Below, piece by piece: positions 32,260 through 44,990 of a DNA stretch of 64,000 bases. The position numbers and the translations under genes were made by a program. The stretch spans positions 96,183,319 to 96,247,318 of the forward strand of contig CP136066.1 of assembly GCA_032622095.1 (NCBI GenBank), read 5' to 3'. This DNA is from Siphonodentalium dalli (taxonomy: Eukaryota; Mollusca; Scaphopoda; Gadilida; Siphonodentaliidae). Under the pieces are notes generated by a model. That model had not been told where the DNA came from and searched no databases. It saw nothing but the letters and a program-made list of their open reading frames with translations. The stretch's first letter is position 1. Every line of letters begins with the position of its first letter.

Positions 32260-32541
32260 TTGTTAACAGATTTGAAACCAATAGGCATAGCGAAGGATAA
32301 GCTTCACTTCATCAAAGGTTGGGAAATCTCTATTGCTGCTATTTCACAATTGTGGGAAGATCTCTCCAACCAGCACCAGCTCAAGTTTTTATTAACAGAC
32401 CGGACCAACCAAGATTGTCTGGAGAACCTGTTCGGTTTGGTTCGCCAAGCAGGAGTTGTACGAGACAACCCAGATGCGAAACACTTTTCCGCTGCATATA
32501 AGCAAACATTGGTCAACCTTCTTCTTCGTAAGCCAAATTGA
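32260..32541 (+). pseudogene. P-like transposase C-terminal catalytic block
   Basis: 93-residue open segment with FIKGWEISIAAISQLWEDL and TDRTNQDCLENLFGLVRQ. The Glu in DCLENLF is the expected third catalytic acid. Stops and frameshifts on both sides. Confidence 0.75.
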
Positions 32542-32766
32542 TATAATAGCCAGGATGACACTGACCACATCATTACATCACTCACTTCGTTATCTGCAAA
32601 TGAGTTTCAGAGTGAAGAAGACCATGCAGCATACGAAAGGAGATTGTAATATTTAAATTCCAGTACTTCAGCTAGTCCATTAGCAACAATGACAATAAAA
32701 GTTCATGATGCCATATAAGGTCTTCCCGAGAAGAATGTTCTTGTTTACATATCGGGTTATGTCGTC

Positions 32767-33183
32767 ATGAAGCTAAAGAAAAAGCATTTAGCGTGTGCCG
32801 ATCTAAACAAGCTGGAAAAATTAGATCTGCATACAGTAATATATTGGAAGGCTTTGTGCCACAGCAAGGGGGATATTGGGGAATTGAAGGTTCTTTCTGA
32901 TGAAATTTTGGCGCATGAAGGAAAGATAAAAATGAGATTGTGTCAACGAATGATCGATGTGGTCCCAGATGACATAATGTGCCTAGAAGCCAGTCAGTAT
33001 GTTATCAATTTAAAAACTACACTGAGGATCCATGGGAACATCAAGTTTCAGAACTTCGAACTAAATAAGGTTACACCCAATGACAAAACTAAAAGAAAAC
33101 GCAGAAAAATGCTGAAAGTCATGAGTGAACTCATAGCCACATTGTATAATTCCATCGTGCAGTATTATTGGAGGCCCTTTTAA
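32767..33183 (+). pseudogene. P-like transposase C-terminal fragment
   Basis: Open segment continuing from YISGYVV (before the Met). Its last codons run into the first copy of the MITE terminal repeat (33169 onward), so the natural C terminus was replaced or cut there. Confidence 0.55.
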
Positions 33184-33301
33184 CATTTATTATTTATTTG
33201 CGCTTGAGCGCAAATATGTGTCTATTAATTTATTTGCACTTAAGCACTAATCTTTTGCGTTAAGCGTAAATAATTTCTGCTTAAGTGCAAATACCTAACA
33301 C
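33169..33301. repeat. Extra left arm of the palindrome MITE
   Basis: Repeats the left terminus (TGGAGGCCCTTTT, ATTTATTATTTATTTGCGC) plus four palindromes, directly upstream of the complete element. It overlaps the end of the P-like pseudogene. Confidence 0.7.
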
Positions 33302-33303
33302 TA

Positions 33304-34210
33304 TGGGAGGCCATTTTCACATTTATTATTTATTTGCGCTTATGCACAAATATTTGCGCTTAAGCGTAAATCATTTGCACTTAAGCGAAAATCATTTGTG
33401 CCTTAGCGCAATTTTCACGAATCATTTGCACTTAAGCGCAAATATGTGTTTATCAATTTATTTGCGGGTAAGGCAAATCATTTGCACTTAAGCGCTAATA
33501 CCTAGCACTCCCTTATTTCCCTCTGATTGTGAATGATGGAGTCCATCTCATGGTGTATTATTATGGGGCTACTACTACTCGAAAGTGGAAGAAAACATAT
33601 TTCCATATGTATATCAACATCTCTGTCCCTGATTTCCCAAGAATTGGTGCCTCACTCACAGAACTCTAGTATATTTTATCAAAGGGACATCTCCTGCACA
33701 GATATATACCATTTCCGTGGCCATAAAAGTGGAATTAGGGGTTACTGGCGGCTTGCTTCCCTCATATGATGTACTTATTGACTTGAAATAGGGGAAAAAA
33801 CCCTATTTTCATATTATCAGCATCCTTGTCCCCAAGAATTTGTGTCTCCATCCCAGAGATCTAGTATATTTTATAAAAGAGACATATCCTGCACAGATCT
33901 ATACCATTTCCATGGTAATAAAAGGGATCGAGGGGTTACTGGGGGATTGCTTCCCTCATATGGTGGGCCTATATAGACTTGAGTGATGTGTTTAGGCCTG
34001 TGTCATTTAAAATTAATTCAGGGGGATCAATGCATGTCAATTTTTATTTCCACTTAAGCGCAAATTATTTCCGCTTAAGTGTAAATGACTTGTGCTTAAG
34101 CGCAAATGATTTATGCTTAACTGTAAATATTTGCGCTTAAGCGCAAATGATAGAGGTTATTTGCACTTAAGCGTAAATAAATAAATAATAAATGTGAAAA
34201 GGGCCTCCCA
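33304..34210. mobile_element. MITE with TA target site and CTTAAG palindrome arrays
   Basis: Ends TGGGAGGCC...GGCCTCCCA between TA dinucleotides (33302-33303, 34211-34212). The inverted arms continue with CACATTTATTATTTATTTGC and its inverse. Next to each arm lies an array of ~20-bp palindromes based on ATTTGCGCTTAAGCGCAAAT: about 11 on the left counting the outer arm, 6 on the right, and one perfect at 34129-34148. The core holds a ~198-bp tandem duplication (about 33560-33775, 33783-33970). An extra left arm lies at 33169-33301. No ORF of note. TA target and short TIR suggest a Tc1/mariner-type MITE. Confidence 0.8.
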
Positions 34211-34212
34211 TA

Positions 34213-35228
34213 CAGAATCAATCCAATAGTATTCATTGATATACAACTCTGTAGCCAGGGGCGGTGGAAGCTGCAAAAAGGTGGGGGTAACTTTTTTTTG
34301 GGAGCCAATTAAACAATAAAATTAATATCAAGGTAGGCCTAATGGCCTGGCTATATATACACACAAAGAAATATACCAGTATGAATTCAGCTTTGTGATA
34401 ATCTTCAAAACATGGATAGTTCTGAATCCAGAGTCATGTGTGGTGTCAATAAACCCAAAAGTATACCGGGTACTATATAGCCTAACTTTGAAGTTTTCAG
34501 TTCATACATATATCATGAACTTTCTCGCTTAATTTATACAACTTGATTCTCAGACAACCAGTTGGAAAAAATACCTTTCTGTTGTTTACACGTAACGGGT
34601 AAAACAAATTCGGGAACATTTGACATTTGTCCCCTTCCCCAACTCCACCATCCCCGTTTGCAGCTGCCCGAGTCTTGATAATACTATATAAACTGGATTG
34701 TAAAGCTGTATACATAGATAGAACCGCATGAGTGTCTGGATTTTGACGTAATTATCGCACGAGATTTGTTGGCGGAGCGATACCTCATAAGAGTATTGGA
34801 GCTGTATACATTAATTATACAAAGTATTTGATAAGTGTAATACCTATGAAAACCTACCCGCAGTCCTACCCATATTATGACATATATCTGTTGGCTTTTG
34901 ATATATGTTGTTGATAATAACTGTCCATTGACATTCTGACATTTATGTTCAAGAAAAATTACTTAATTCATAGTACTGAAGAAACAATTAACATGAATCA
35001 TGCAAAACTTCTCATACTCTGATAGAATAGGCAAGTTCTTGATGTTAGTGATGATGAACATGTAGGAAGTATGATTCATAATTATGGATCGAGTTTGATT
35101 TTGTAAAGGTCATCTACTGCTATTTGATTCAAATTATGACTTGTTAAACTAAATTTGCTTTCATTTTGTATTACATATTATGTTTTTCATTTGGTTTACG
35201 TAATTTCATTTTCGTGAAATTTGTTGCT
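34213..35228. other. No gene recognised
   Basis: AT-rich DNA with short ORFs only. Confidence 0.5.
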
Positions 35229-35509
35229 ATATACATTAAATGTACTCAATCCGATCAGACGCTCCTCAATTACTATTCATTTGACTTCGGGGGTAAAAAC
35301 TTAATTGATTTTTGAAGTTTGTTATTTCTCGAGATGTGTACTAATAATTGGCCCAGAAACACGTGGTCAAATGGACAAATTGCGGATGAAGATGGATAAC
35401 TCTAAAATCAAGTGGTTCCTCAACTCGAATCAAATATTTGTTACCCCCGAAGCCAAGGAAACAGTAATTTAGGAACGTTAAATCGGATTGAGTACCTTTA
35501 ACATATATG
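35229..35509. mobile_element. Small MITE with ~70-bp inverted repeats
   Basis: The left arm holds TACTCAATCCGAT (35243) and CTTCGGGGGTAA; the right arm holds their inverses (35482-35494 and near 35450). The outer sequence also matches (ATACATTAAATG / inverse). Total ~280 bp, non-coding. The target is probably TA. Confidence 0.7.
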
Positions 35510-38038
35510 TGAGCTTCATAATCATAGGTGTAGACCTACCATAATGTAACCCAATCATTTCATTTTCAAGTATGCAGTTATATAACTACAATTTATATAA
35601 AAATGTTCGTGCTATTGTGGATATTCCAAACATGGAGATGAAACTAATGGTTTGAAAACTATTATTAAACCATGAATTACCAAAAGAAAATTACAATATA
35701 TTTACACCGCTGGAAGGCTGTTCAGATTCGGTGGTGGATTATGCGTCTTATTATATTAGGCCTATACAATATAGGCCTACTGCAGGTACGCAAAGTCACA
35801 ACATGATATCAGTGTCAGCTTGAAAATTTAAAAGTTACCTATCGTTTATTCTCCGAACATCGCCTTATTACAATAATAATTGCCTTCAGGAACCTGTGAT
35901 AATGTGAATTGGCAATGACACAATCAGACATGCATAACCTGATCCCAGTGAATGAGTGATGCCCAGGTATCTGACTGTAGGTGCATGATGCAGACCGTGT
36001 TTCCAACTTCCAAGGTAAATATAAACGCAACAATTGAAAAAAAGAACTGAAGAATGTGATCAATACATGTAAGTATGCATAATAGTAATTCTCGCCCCGG
36101 TCATACATATCCCAGTCGGATAATCCGACAACACCAGTTCAGACACAGACTAAATTCAATAATCGAACCTCCGCCACTGGCCAGTGTAAGTTGTAACTTG
36201 TGTTCAGCATTGTAAGACAGTAAACTATAAACATCCCTATGTTAATAATTGATTGTCGTGATGTGGGCTAAATGTAATGTAAGTACCCTTGACTTAGTGT
36301 GAATTTCGTGTGGGAAGACTGCGATTGACGCACAGTTCTCAGTTTCATTCGGAAATAACATATTATTTTAGATCGAAAACAAGTGAAATCTCATTGTTTC
36401 TGAGGACGCCATCGCGTGTCTGGACCGCTGGCCGCTAGGTGGTCGGCATCCGTTGTCATTACATGCGACGTGACGTAACGTGACGTAATTTTTCGTAACA
36501 ATTTGGCGGCGCCCAGAAAGTTATTGGCGAATGCATTCGAATTTCTCCGTTTTGGTTTTCGTGCTGCATTTGATTGGTATAAAATTGGCATAAATTGTTC
36601 GTGAAACCTCCAGACTTCTGAAGTTGAAAAGTGAAACTCAGTCTCTCAGTGGAAAGAAATTGAATGATTGATAATTTGATGAATCTGTGACTGTGTCTGT
36701 GAACAAATCCAAAATAAATATGAAAATGAAGGTCACTGGTCTGTGGACCAGTGTGGTCACGGTGGTTTGACTTGTTCTGTTAAATTTTAAGTCTGTTTTC
36801 AACTGGACTGGTTGGTGTTGCAAACGGGGAATTGTGCCTTCTGCTTCTCCAAATTTAATAGCTGACATGGTCATGTCAAGGAAATCAGAAAATGGACATT
36901 TTAAAGCTGACTGATTTAGTTATTAGTTTTCACTGACTCCAGGCTCAGCCTCACTCACTCACTGTGACTCGGGTCACCTATATTAAAAATCGTGTCGCAG
37001 AAGAAAAAATCTATCTTTAACGTAAATTGATGCTGTCACTGTAATTCCGTTGTAAGAGATCAAGGGTACATGCAGATCAGTATGGATTCAGCCGGGGAAT
37101 ATTTTTTTGTGAAAATATTTTTTGTATATATACACGGGAAACTCCTTGATATGATGACTATAATGATGTTGTCCAGTGTTATATATACATATACATGTAG
37201 ACCGACATCTCCGTGCTATGAGAAATATTGTAATTATTTTGTGCTAAGTTGCCAAAGCAGGGTCAGATCGGTAGGGCCCGGCACCAAAATTAACAAAGAT
37301 GTGTTTGTCTCAACTTTATTCCATTCTTATAACGAACCAAAGCCGGACGCTTTGGGTCGTATATAGACTATATCTGAGTTTGTGACGTCATCAATTATTA
37401 TCTAATACGACACTGCTGTTTTTAATTTTAGCGAGCATTTTTGTCGCACAGTAGATCGGTGGGCTTAAAGCATTAATGTCGTAATCGGAAATAAACGTGT
37501 GTTTTTTTTCAATTTCCGGCGTTCCAAAATGATGGGAGTTACTATCGGAATTATACACAGTTCATTCGTAGCGGCGGTTTACATTTTATTGAGAACATAA
37601 TTATGACATATAAAGTCTGTCAAATATTTGCATTGGAGTGGCCTAAAATATAAATTGTGAAATGGGAAAATCTCAATCACTCTGGCAGGGCGGGAGACAA
37701 TACTGGAATCGAAATCGAAATTCGTGATGCATGCAAACGTTCTTATATCGCATTTAAATTATCCTAATATTACATAGTACATACCTGAATCTGATAATCC
37801 TTAGATATCCTTCTATTTTCATGTCCCGTCCCGCTACCTCAATGCGTTCAAGATATACTCTACAATTGTCGATAAATGTCAGAGGCCTGTTAAGGGCCAT
37901 AACTCCATGAATCAAGCACGGACAAAATTCCCAATGCCTTAACGGCCGTATATTGTTGAATTTGTACACAGTCCGAAAATGTCAGCGTTCTACATTTAGC
38001 GGTTCCTGAGATATAAGGGTACAAATTTACTTGGAATA
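35510..38038. other. No gene recognised; possible regulatory cluster at 36410-36500
   Basis: Non-coding by eye. 36458-36490 holds two TGACGTAA sites close together (CRE/ATF-like), and 36430-36445 holds CCGCTAGGTGGTC, near the CTCF core. These are pattern matches only; no nearby exon was identified. Confidence 0.35.
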
Positions 38039-38500
38039 ATAATAATAATAATAGAGATCAATCCAAAAAAATCGTAAAAGGGCGATAACTCCGTAATGAA
38101 ACGTTGGGCCGAAATACGGACACTTTTATTTTCAGTAGCTCTTAGGTGCCTACATTACCTAGACATTTCGCGTTTCTGCTACCATTATTTTTCTCACTAT
38201 TTCCAATTAAGCGGAAAACGGCCCAACAGAAATACAATATACTCCCATATTAAAATATGGAAGTATAATAATAATAATAATAGAGAAATTAAAAAAAAAT
38301 CGTAAAAGTGCGATAACATCGTAATGAAAAGTTGGATCGAAATACGGACACTTTTATTTTCAGTAGCTCTCGTGTGCCTACATTCCCTAGAAATTTCGCG
38401 TTTCTGTTGCCATTATTTTTCTCACTATTTCCAATTAAGCAGAAAACGGCCCAACAGAAATACAATATACTCCCATATTAAAATATGAAAGTATAATTAG
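38039..38500. repeat. 228-bp tandem duplication
   Basis: Two copies (~90% identical) sharing ATCGTAAAAG, GAAATACGGACAC and CTCCCATATTAAAATATG, separated by (AAT)n. No coding potential. Confidence 0.85.
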
Positions 38501-41500
38501 ACATATATGTTTCTATTGATACAGGCATTATCCACGCCAATGGCTCATAATTATGTTTTAAAGGAACTACCTAACGTCAAAAAGTGTCTACTATTTATGA
38601 TAAAATCTGAATTTCCATTAAATGTATCTGAATGAGAGCAAGCTATGGTCGCTATCACATTGAGGGAACATTCCGCTTTACGAAATGTTTTGAATAGTGG
38701 ATAGCATCATTCAACTGGGAGATAGATTCATCTGAGGGAAGAACCGCATGGTCTGGTTTGGCGATACCACGGGGGTGCCCTTCTCTACTATATAACTCTA
38801 ATTGATGCTACAGCCATGTTTGATTAAGCCTTATTTTGACACCGATGCGAGGTGCCTCATCGTGACAGCCACAATACGATCAAATATCCAAAGCTTTATT
38901 TTCCAACTGTGGCAGAGTAGTTGATCAATACTGCATGGTTCTGTAGAGACCATACTGTGCGAAAGGAAATAACATACTATTTAATATGAATTTAATTGTT
39001 ATCAAAAGTCTGCATAGTACATACATGCATCTGATAATCCATATCTATCCTATTTTCTTGAATAGAATTAAAACACATATTTATGAACAAAGCAGAAGAT
39101 ACATTCAGGTTATCGCGAATTCGGTCGATGGCGAAAGCAACATGATGACGTTGTTCGTCGAGTTTCGTTGAAATCTACATGATGACATTGTATTATGAAT
39201 GAAATGAACACGATGAAATCGACAAGCTTCTTCGTATAGTACACATATCAATCTGATTGCTTACAGCATCAATACTATAATGGTTGAGTTCAGTAAAATA
39301 CTCCCCTCTCGACAACAACCAACAGTCTTGACTTTTGAATAATTTCAGTTTGATGTTGGGAGTTTATATTCTATAATAATTTGTACAAAAGGCACGGCTT
39401 TTAAAGTTAAATTTTAACGTTTTTTTTTTAGGCTTTAAGTCCGCGTGGTGAGATCGTAGTCTCTTTGCATTGTGAATCTCTTATTTCTCACTTGCCCCGA
39501 TGTATGATTGACCTAATTTTTACACGAAATTGCTAGCTTTTGGATCCTCTCTTTCGATGAACCCTTGTTAATGTCCGGAGTGAAATTAATCATAATCATA
39601 CCACGATATAAGGCCTAAGTGAATCTTATTTGATGGGTATAGGCATCTGTGAAGTTATTTTTACAAGATTAAAAAAGGCACAGATATATCCTAGCTTATG
39701 CATGTGGAATAGCTGTGGTTCGTTAATTACGCTAGCGTGTGGTCATATTATGTATTAGGCCCTCCCAATCCCATGAATGGCGAAACATGCAAACATTTAT
39801 CAGTTTATTGATGGGCGTGGCGTGGGTTGTCCATACGTACCGACGTAATCATATTAGCATACCACACGACCACGTGGCTCGATTGGATGCATAATATCAT
39901 ACCACACGACAGCGTGGCTCGTATTATCTGGAGAACACACCGAGTGGACTGAATCTCTACACGCGAACAGCCACGATGTGGACGATCTTACTAACGTTGT
40001 CGCTAGCCACGTTGATTGGTGGAACATTTGTTTCATTTATGGACTGTGGTACGTATACTCCGACGTTGCGGCATAGTACGTGTATGATATTAGCCCTATC
40101 GTAGCCCAGTGTTCGTGTTTTAGAATGTTCGGTAACTAGAGAGACGCCCTCTAATTACGTCTCCGATTATTTTGATAACGTCACGCAAGACCTTCGCGGT
40201 GGGTGGATATACTTGTGTAAAAATCATAAGTCTGTAAAAGCTTCATAATAAATAACAATGTGAAAACTTGTACTTATGTTTATTATTGAAATAACGAAAT
40301 TTCGCATATGGAAACCATTGGTATGTAAATATTAAAATGCCATTCATAGTAGAAAAAGATTCGCCGATGGCAATTGAAATCCAAATGTATTCCTTGAATA
40401 GTTTGTGTTTTATACGGAACATTTTTCAATACTCTGATCTTTGCTATTATATACCGTCAAGATGTTATTTACTTTGAATCCACTGTTATGCGAATAAACT
40501 GTCACATAAATGTTCAGATATACCAATTGTCACGACATCGCATTATCCACGAATTATTTATAATGATAATATAAGAACAAATTCAATGTTTGTTCAACTT
40601 TTCTTGACGATAACGAATTTATATTGAGACTTTTATTTCTATAGTCTACGTATATCTAGATATGTGATTCACTTTTATTTTCTGTATTGGTGAGATTCCT
40701 TCCATTCAATAAGCCTTATTACTGGTTCGCGATTTTCAAGATGGCCGATGGTTCCATATGGTCCGATTCCTAGCTTTTTATCCAACCCACCGGTAAAAGC
40801 CGGTAAAAGGTCAAAGTTGAGAAGTAGCATCCATTTGTAAACATTCGACAGCTGAGTGCGAGAATTTTTTATCAACATTTTATGGCTTAATTTCATTTAT
40901 TCTGAGTGCAACTACGTGTTTAAGAATTGTTTTGTGGCCATGTCATCCATAGAGTTAGGATCTGGTGACGATGCAGAATTTCAGACGCCCTTTTTTGTCA
41001 ACGAACTTCCCATAAGTTACTGATAAATAGCGAGTTCTTGCGTTAAAAAAATAACTAAAAAACATACGTGATACATCCAATCCATCTACTGCGCGAAACC
41101 TACGTATTGTATGTATCCAGGGTGAGTGTTTAATTAGTTTTATAAAGTTCTCGCACCTGCGATTCGGTAACGACCTGTTGCCATTTTATTTTGGGAATTC
41201 CCAGACTGGAGTCATATGCTAAAAATAGATGCTACTTGTTAACTTTGACCTCCGGAGACCAAATGGCGGATTCACCGCGAGTAAGTGATATCAGTTATTG
41301 GTTATAGCACATAGCATGCGTCAGTTCATTGGTTGGTGGCGTAACAGACAACTTCAATGCAGAATCCAAGTTGTATTATAAGCCGATAGCAATGACAAAC
41401 ACTGCTTCGTGATAAGTTATATTTAAATAGCGAGATCGAAGGTCAATGACATTTTGAAACTTTTCGCACGATATCGAAACACAACAAATGTTATAATGCA

Positions 41501-44269
41501 GAACACAGGCGACAAATTCATAATGCATTATACTCATCACAATCTAGTAAACCTCATCTTCGAGTTTTTATCTGTCGATGATATTTATTACTGATTAATG
41601 TGTTATTTTTTATAATTACAAACATTCTCACAAACTTTACTACACCAGACATCCACTCCATATTTGGAAAAGATTTATTTCGCCATCTTGGGAAAACCGC
41701 ATCGTCCTAGAAAATGAAACGTGGGGCACATATCTAGAGACGTAAACCTGGTAGGATTTCCGTCGACTCCTCAAAGAGATTGGAGGAAACACTGGTTCAA
41801 TTCTATATCCAGCCAAATGTTTCGCGTCATAGGACTAATCCCACACAAGCCCCAATTCGATGGCTTCATAACTCAATTGAATTCGATTAATCTCTTAAAG
41901 GTATAGTCCCGTTATTTTAAAGTGACATAACATTTGCCGATTTTGTTTGGAGTCAAGTGACTTTCTCTACTGTGAACCATCGTCAATTCAATTGAGAGGC
42001 TCATCGTCCATAGATGTGCAAGTCCAACACTGTATTCATTCTTTACGACCCGACTGTAATATTTGCCATTTTAGTTATAAAACCAAAACGTCACGTCTAT
42101 ATTTAGATGCATGTTCTTGGTTCGATTTCAGAATGAAAGCCGACTACCACAAAGATGAATTCATTGTGAAAGTAACCCTATAAGTAAAAGTAAATCTATA
42201 AGTAAAAGTCATTCTCTAAATCCCACCTGAAAATAACCAGACAACATGGCGCGAACCCTTTCACGACGGGAGCTGTGCTGGTGCAGCATCAAAGATCATG
42301 TGCCAGTGCATTCTCATATATGTATATACATGTATAAGAGAATGCACTGGCTTACAAGGTCAATGTGACATTATAAATACATGCATGCTCAATGACTCGG
42401 CCATTTTCACTTCGCATGGAAATAACCTCTTCCACAAATAGACACCATATCTGCCGGACTATTTCAATCACGTGATTATTTACATATCCTACCGGGACTG
42501 CGGAAACTCGTCTGTTAAACTTGAATTAAATCTTGCTATTTATCACTATTTATCACATTTAATGCAGTATCAAGTTGATTAAATCCAGACTGGAGCTGAT
42601 TTCGTAGTTCCAGTCAGGTTTCAACCAGACTGTGCATTATCAAGTTAGGTACAGCCAACAGCCCAGTCTCTTTGACAAGCCGACGAAAATTCTATATGGG
42701 ATGTGCGTCTCTAGATCTGAGATCTGAGGTCAATGACGAGTTGACAATTTCCCACGCATTGTCAAACTCAACTATTATTGGGAATCTGAACACAGGCGAT
42801 ATATCCATAATTCATTTTACTCATCACAATGTAGGAGACATCATCTTCGAGTATTTATCAGTCAGCGATATTCGTGACTGAATATTCTTTCGCGTTTTGT
42901 ATTTATAACTATTTCTAAATACTACGATTCTCACAAACAGTTACTGTGCCAGGAATGCACTCCATATTTTTGGAAACGGTTTATTGCGTCATTGTGGGAA
43001 TGCCGCGTCGTCGTACAAATGAAATATAATATAACACTTCTGGATATTCGTCGACTTTTCAAAGAGATGCCAACAGTCATGACAGTGAATAAATTATAAT
43101 TATGCTTCATTCACATTAATGCTGCGTCAACAAGTCAAGGCCATTGTCTGATCGCCAGGGTCGTGTACCGTAGCAATGCGCGAATATGGTTTCTATTTAT
43201 GGAAGATGTTATTTCCGAGCGAAACGGAAAGGGCCGAGTCGTTGAGAATGAATATACATGATACAATATAACAACTTCCGGCATCATAATTCAAGTTTCC
43301 TGAATATTTATACCGGGAAATAAAGCAAAATTGAAACTTGATTGAACTACGTAGGTGGTCCTGAATATTTCCAACCTATATAGCTTTGATAAGTTACTCG
43401 TATTTCTTTTGTAGAATGAAAACTGCTTGTTTTTTGTCCGATATTTCTCGTACAGGAAACTAATTAGAATGGAATTTACTTGCAATTGATTGTAAAAATT
43501 ATAATACACATCAACTAATTTGGTCTAATCATTATATCGAAGAACCAATATCCTATATACATCAATCAATTACAATATTTGTTTTATGCTGACTCAAGTG
43601 TGCCAAAATTGCCAAAGAGTATATATGTATGCTGTCAATGAATTATAGTTGCTTGTAACGTTGTTGGCTAACGTGTATGATAACCGAGTCAATCTCTGTA
43701 TAAGATGTTTTATACCCAATTTGTAGGATCCCAGGAAGGAATGATACTGGCGTTGAACGTTGACCCGTGTCCATCCGAACCGTGTCAATTCAAGAATGGA
43801 ACGATTGTTTCAATGACCGTTACGTTTCAGGCATGTGAGTATAATGCTCTCAGAGCATTGAGCCTAAATTTACATTAGTGAGTTTAGATTGAAAAACTTC
43901 TAACTTCACCCGCCAAGCACGACATACTATAATTCTCTGTACATGAGGCGGGGAAATAGTCATGCAGACAGCTATGTTTATTTCCAAACAAAGTCCGTGC
44001 AACATGATGCAGCGAATTCATTTCACCCAACCTTGGGTGTTTATTTCACAGTGGTTTCTGAAATGATCTGTGTGTCGACAGAGAACACATGCAGGATTTG
44101 TGTAAATGTTAGCCCAAACTACATTTCGAAGTAACGACGTCTTTGTTGTTTATTTCGAGGAATAATACCGCATCAGATGAATTCAGCCCAAATATATTGA
44201 CAGGTGTCGAGGGTCTAACTCTATACTGAGCAATAAAAAAGTAATATAATAAATACCGAGTATATTTAA
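38501..44269. other. No gene recognised; one dispersed local duplication
   Basis: A diverged duplication joins about 41440-41720 and 42715-43025 (ACACAGGCGA, TACTCATCACAAT, CATCTTCGAGT, CTCCATATTTTGGAAA-like). A 50-bp hairpin (CCAGTGCATTCTC and inverse) is at 42303-42352. Repeated CACACGACNNCGTGGCTCG is at 39861 and 39902. ORFs up to 78 residues show no family features. Confidence 0.45.
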
Positions 44270-44990
44270 TTTAACGCCAATGGGTCGTTTATGTGCGTTT
44301 AAGAGTGTATTTATGCCTAAAGCAAAGTGAAATAACGATTGGCCGGTATATTTTATTAGTTATCAGGGTTATCAGGGTCGTAGTTGCATAAATTTCAATA
44401 TATCTTATTTTTATGCTAAGATAATTGCGTGGTTATCTGTTATGGCTTGATCGGTATTGAGGTTAACTCAAATCCCATATATGGAAATTCCAAATATGGA
44501 AATTGACTTGCGCATGCGCAAAACAGATACAATGGTCTTACTAAAAACGAAGCAATAAACGATTGATAACAAGAAACACCGACCCAGTTAAATAACGACA
44601 TCAGATGGTAGTGTATTGCGTCTTTAAGAGTGTGTTGATGTCTAAATCATGTGATTAACTAATTAAAAATTATTTCGCCTACATATTTCGATAATTATCA
44701 GGTCCGCAGTTCGATCATGAAACAATATTTCTCACTTGTATGTTAAGACTTTAATTGCTTGGTAATTATTGAGATTGCAGTTTCCTTATATGGCAACTCC
44801 TTATTTGGAAGTTTCTTGCGCATGCGCAGAAATGATAGAATTCCATGAAGACGTCGCCATTTTTTTATTAGTCCAGGCAGAGAAATTTATATTGACTTGT
44901 TTCATTTATTTAATTTATAATGGCGATGTTATTTGATCAATAATAGTCAATTTTGTGTTGATAACACGATGGTAATATCAGTTCTGCAAA
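44270..44990. repeat. Tandem pair of a dispersed repeat with GCGCATGCGC
   Basis: Two diverged ~325-bp units (about 44270-44590 and 44595-44990) share TTTAAGAGTGT, TTATCAGG and TTGCGCATGCGCA (44510-44522; 44816-44828). The second unit (44694-44988) recurs nearly identical at 61986-62277, so it is interspersed. GCGCATGCGC is the NRF-1 site pattern. Confidence 0.75.

Larger units (their letters stand above)
30100..33183 (+). pseudogene. Decayed P-element-like (THAP) transposase
   Basis: THAP zinc domain split by an intron, then a linker with a Lys-rich coiled segment (~31130-31170), then RNase-H-like transposase blocks. The catalytic acidic positions of P transposases are each seen in separate frames: SFDE (near 31535), VVCDQGSTN (near 31750), and TDRTNQDCLENLF (near 32395-32435). 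The middle has DPPHLIKS (near 31855) and the C-terminal part a YISGYVV motif (near 32750). At least five frameshifts or stops separate the blocks, so it is inactive. P transposases bind DNA by THAP and use GTP; that is family knowledge. A THAP9-like domesticated gene is less likely because of the decay. Terminal repeats were not found. Confidence 0.85.

Noticed and set aside
33304-34210. Palindrome arrays as a CRISPR array
   Set aside because: Units are degenerate, irregularly spaced, lack unique spacers, and sit inside a MITE in eukaryotic DNA.
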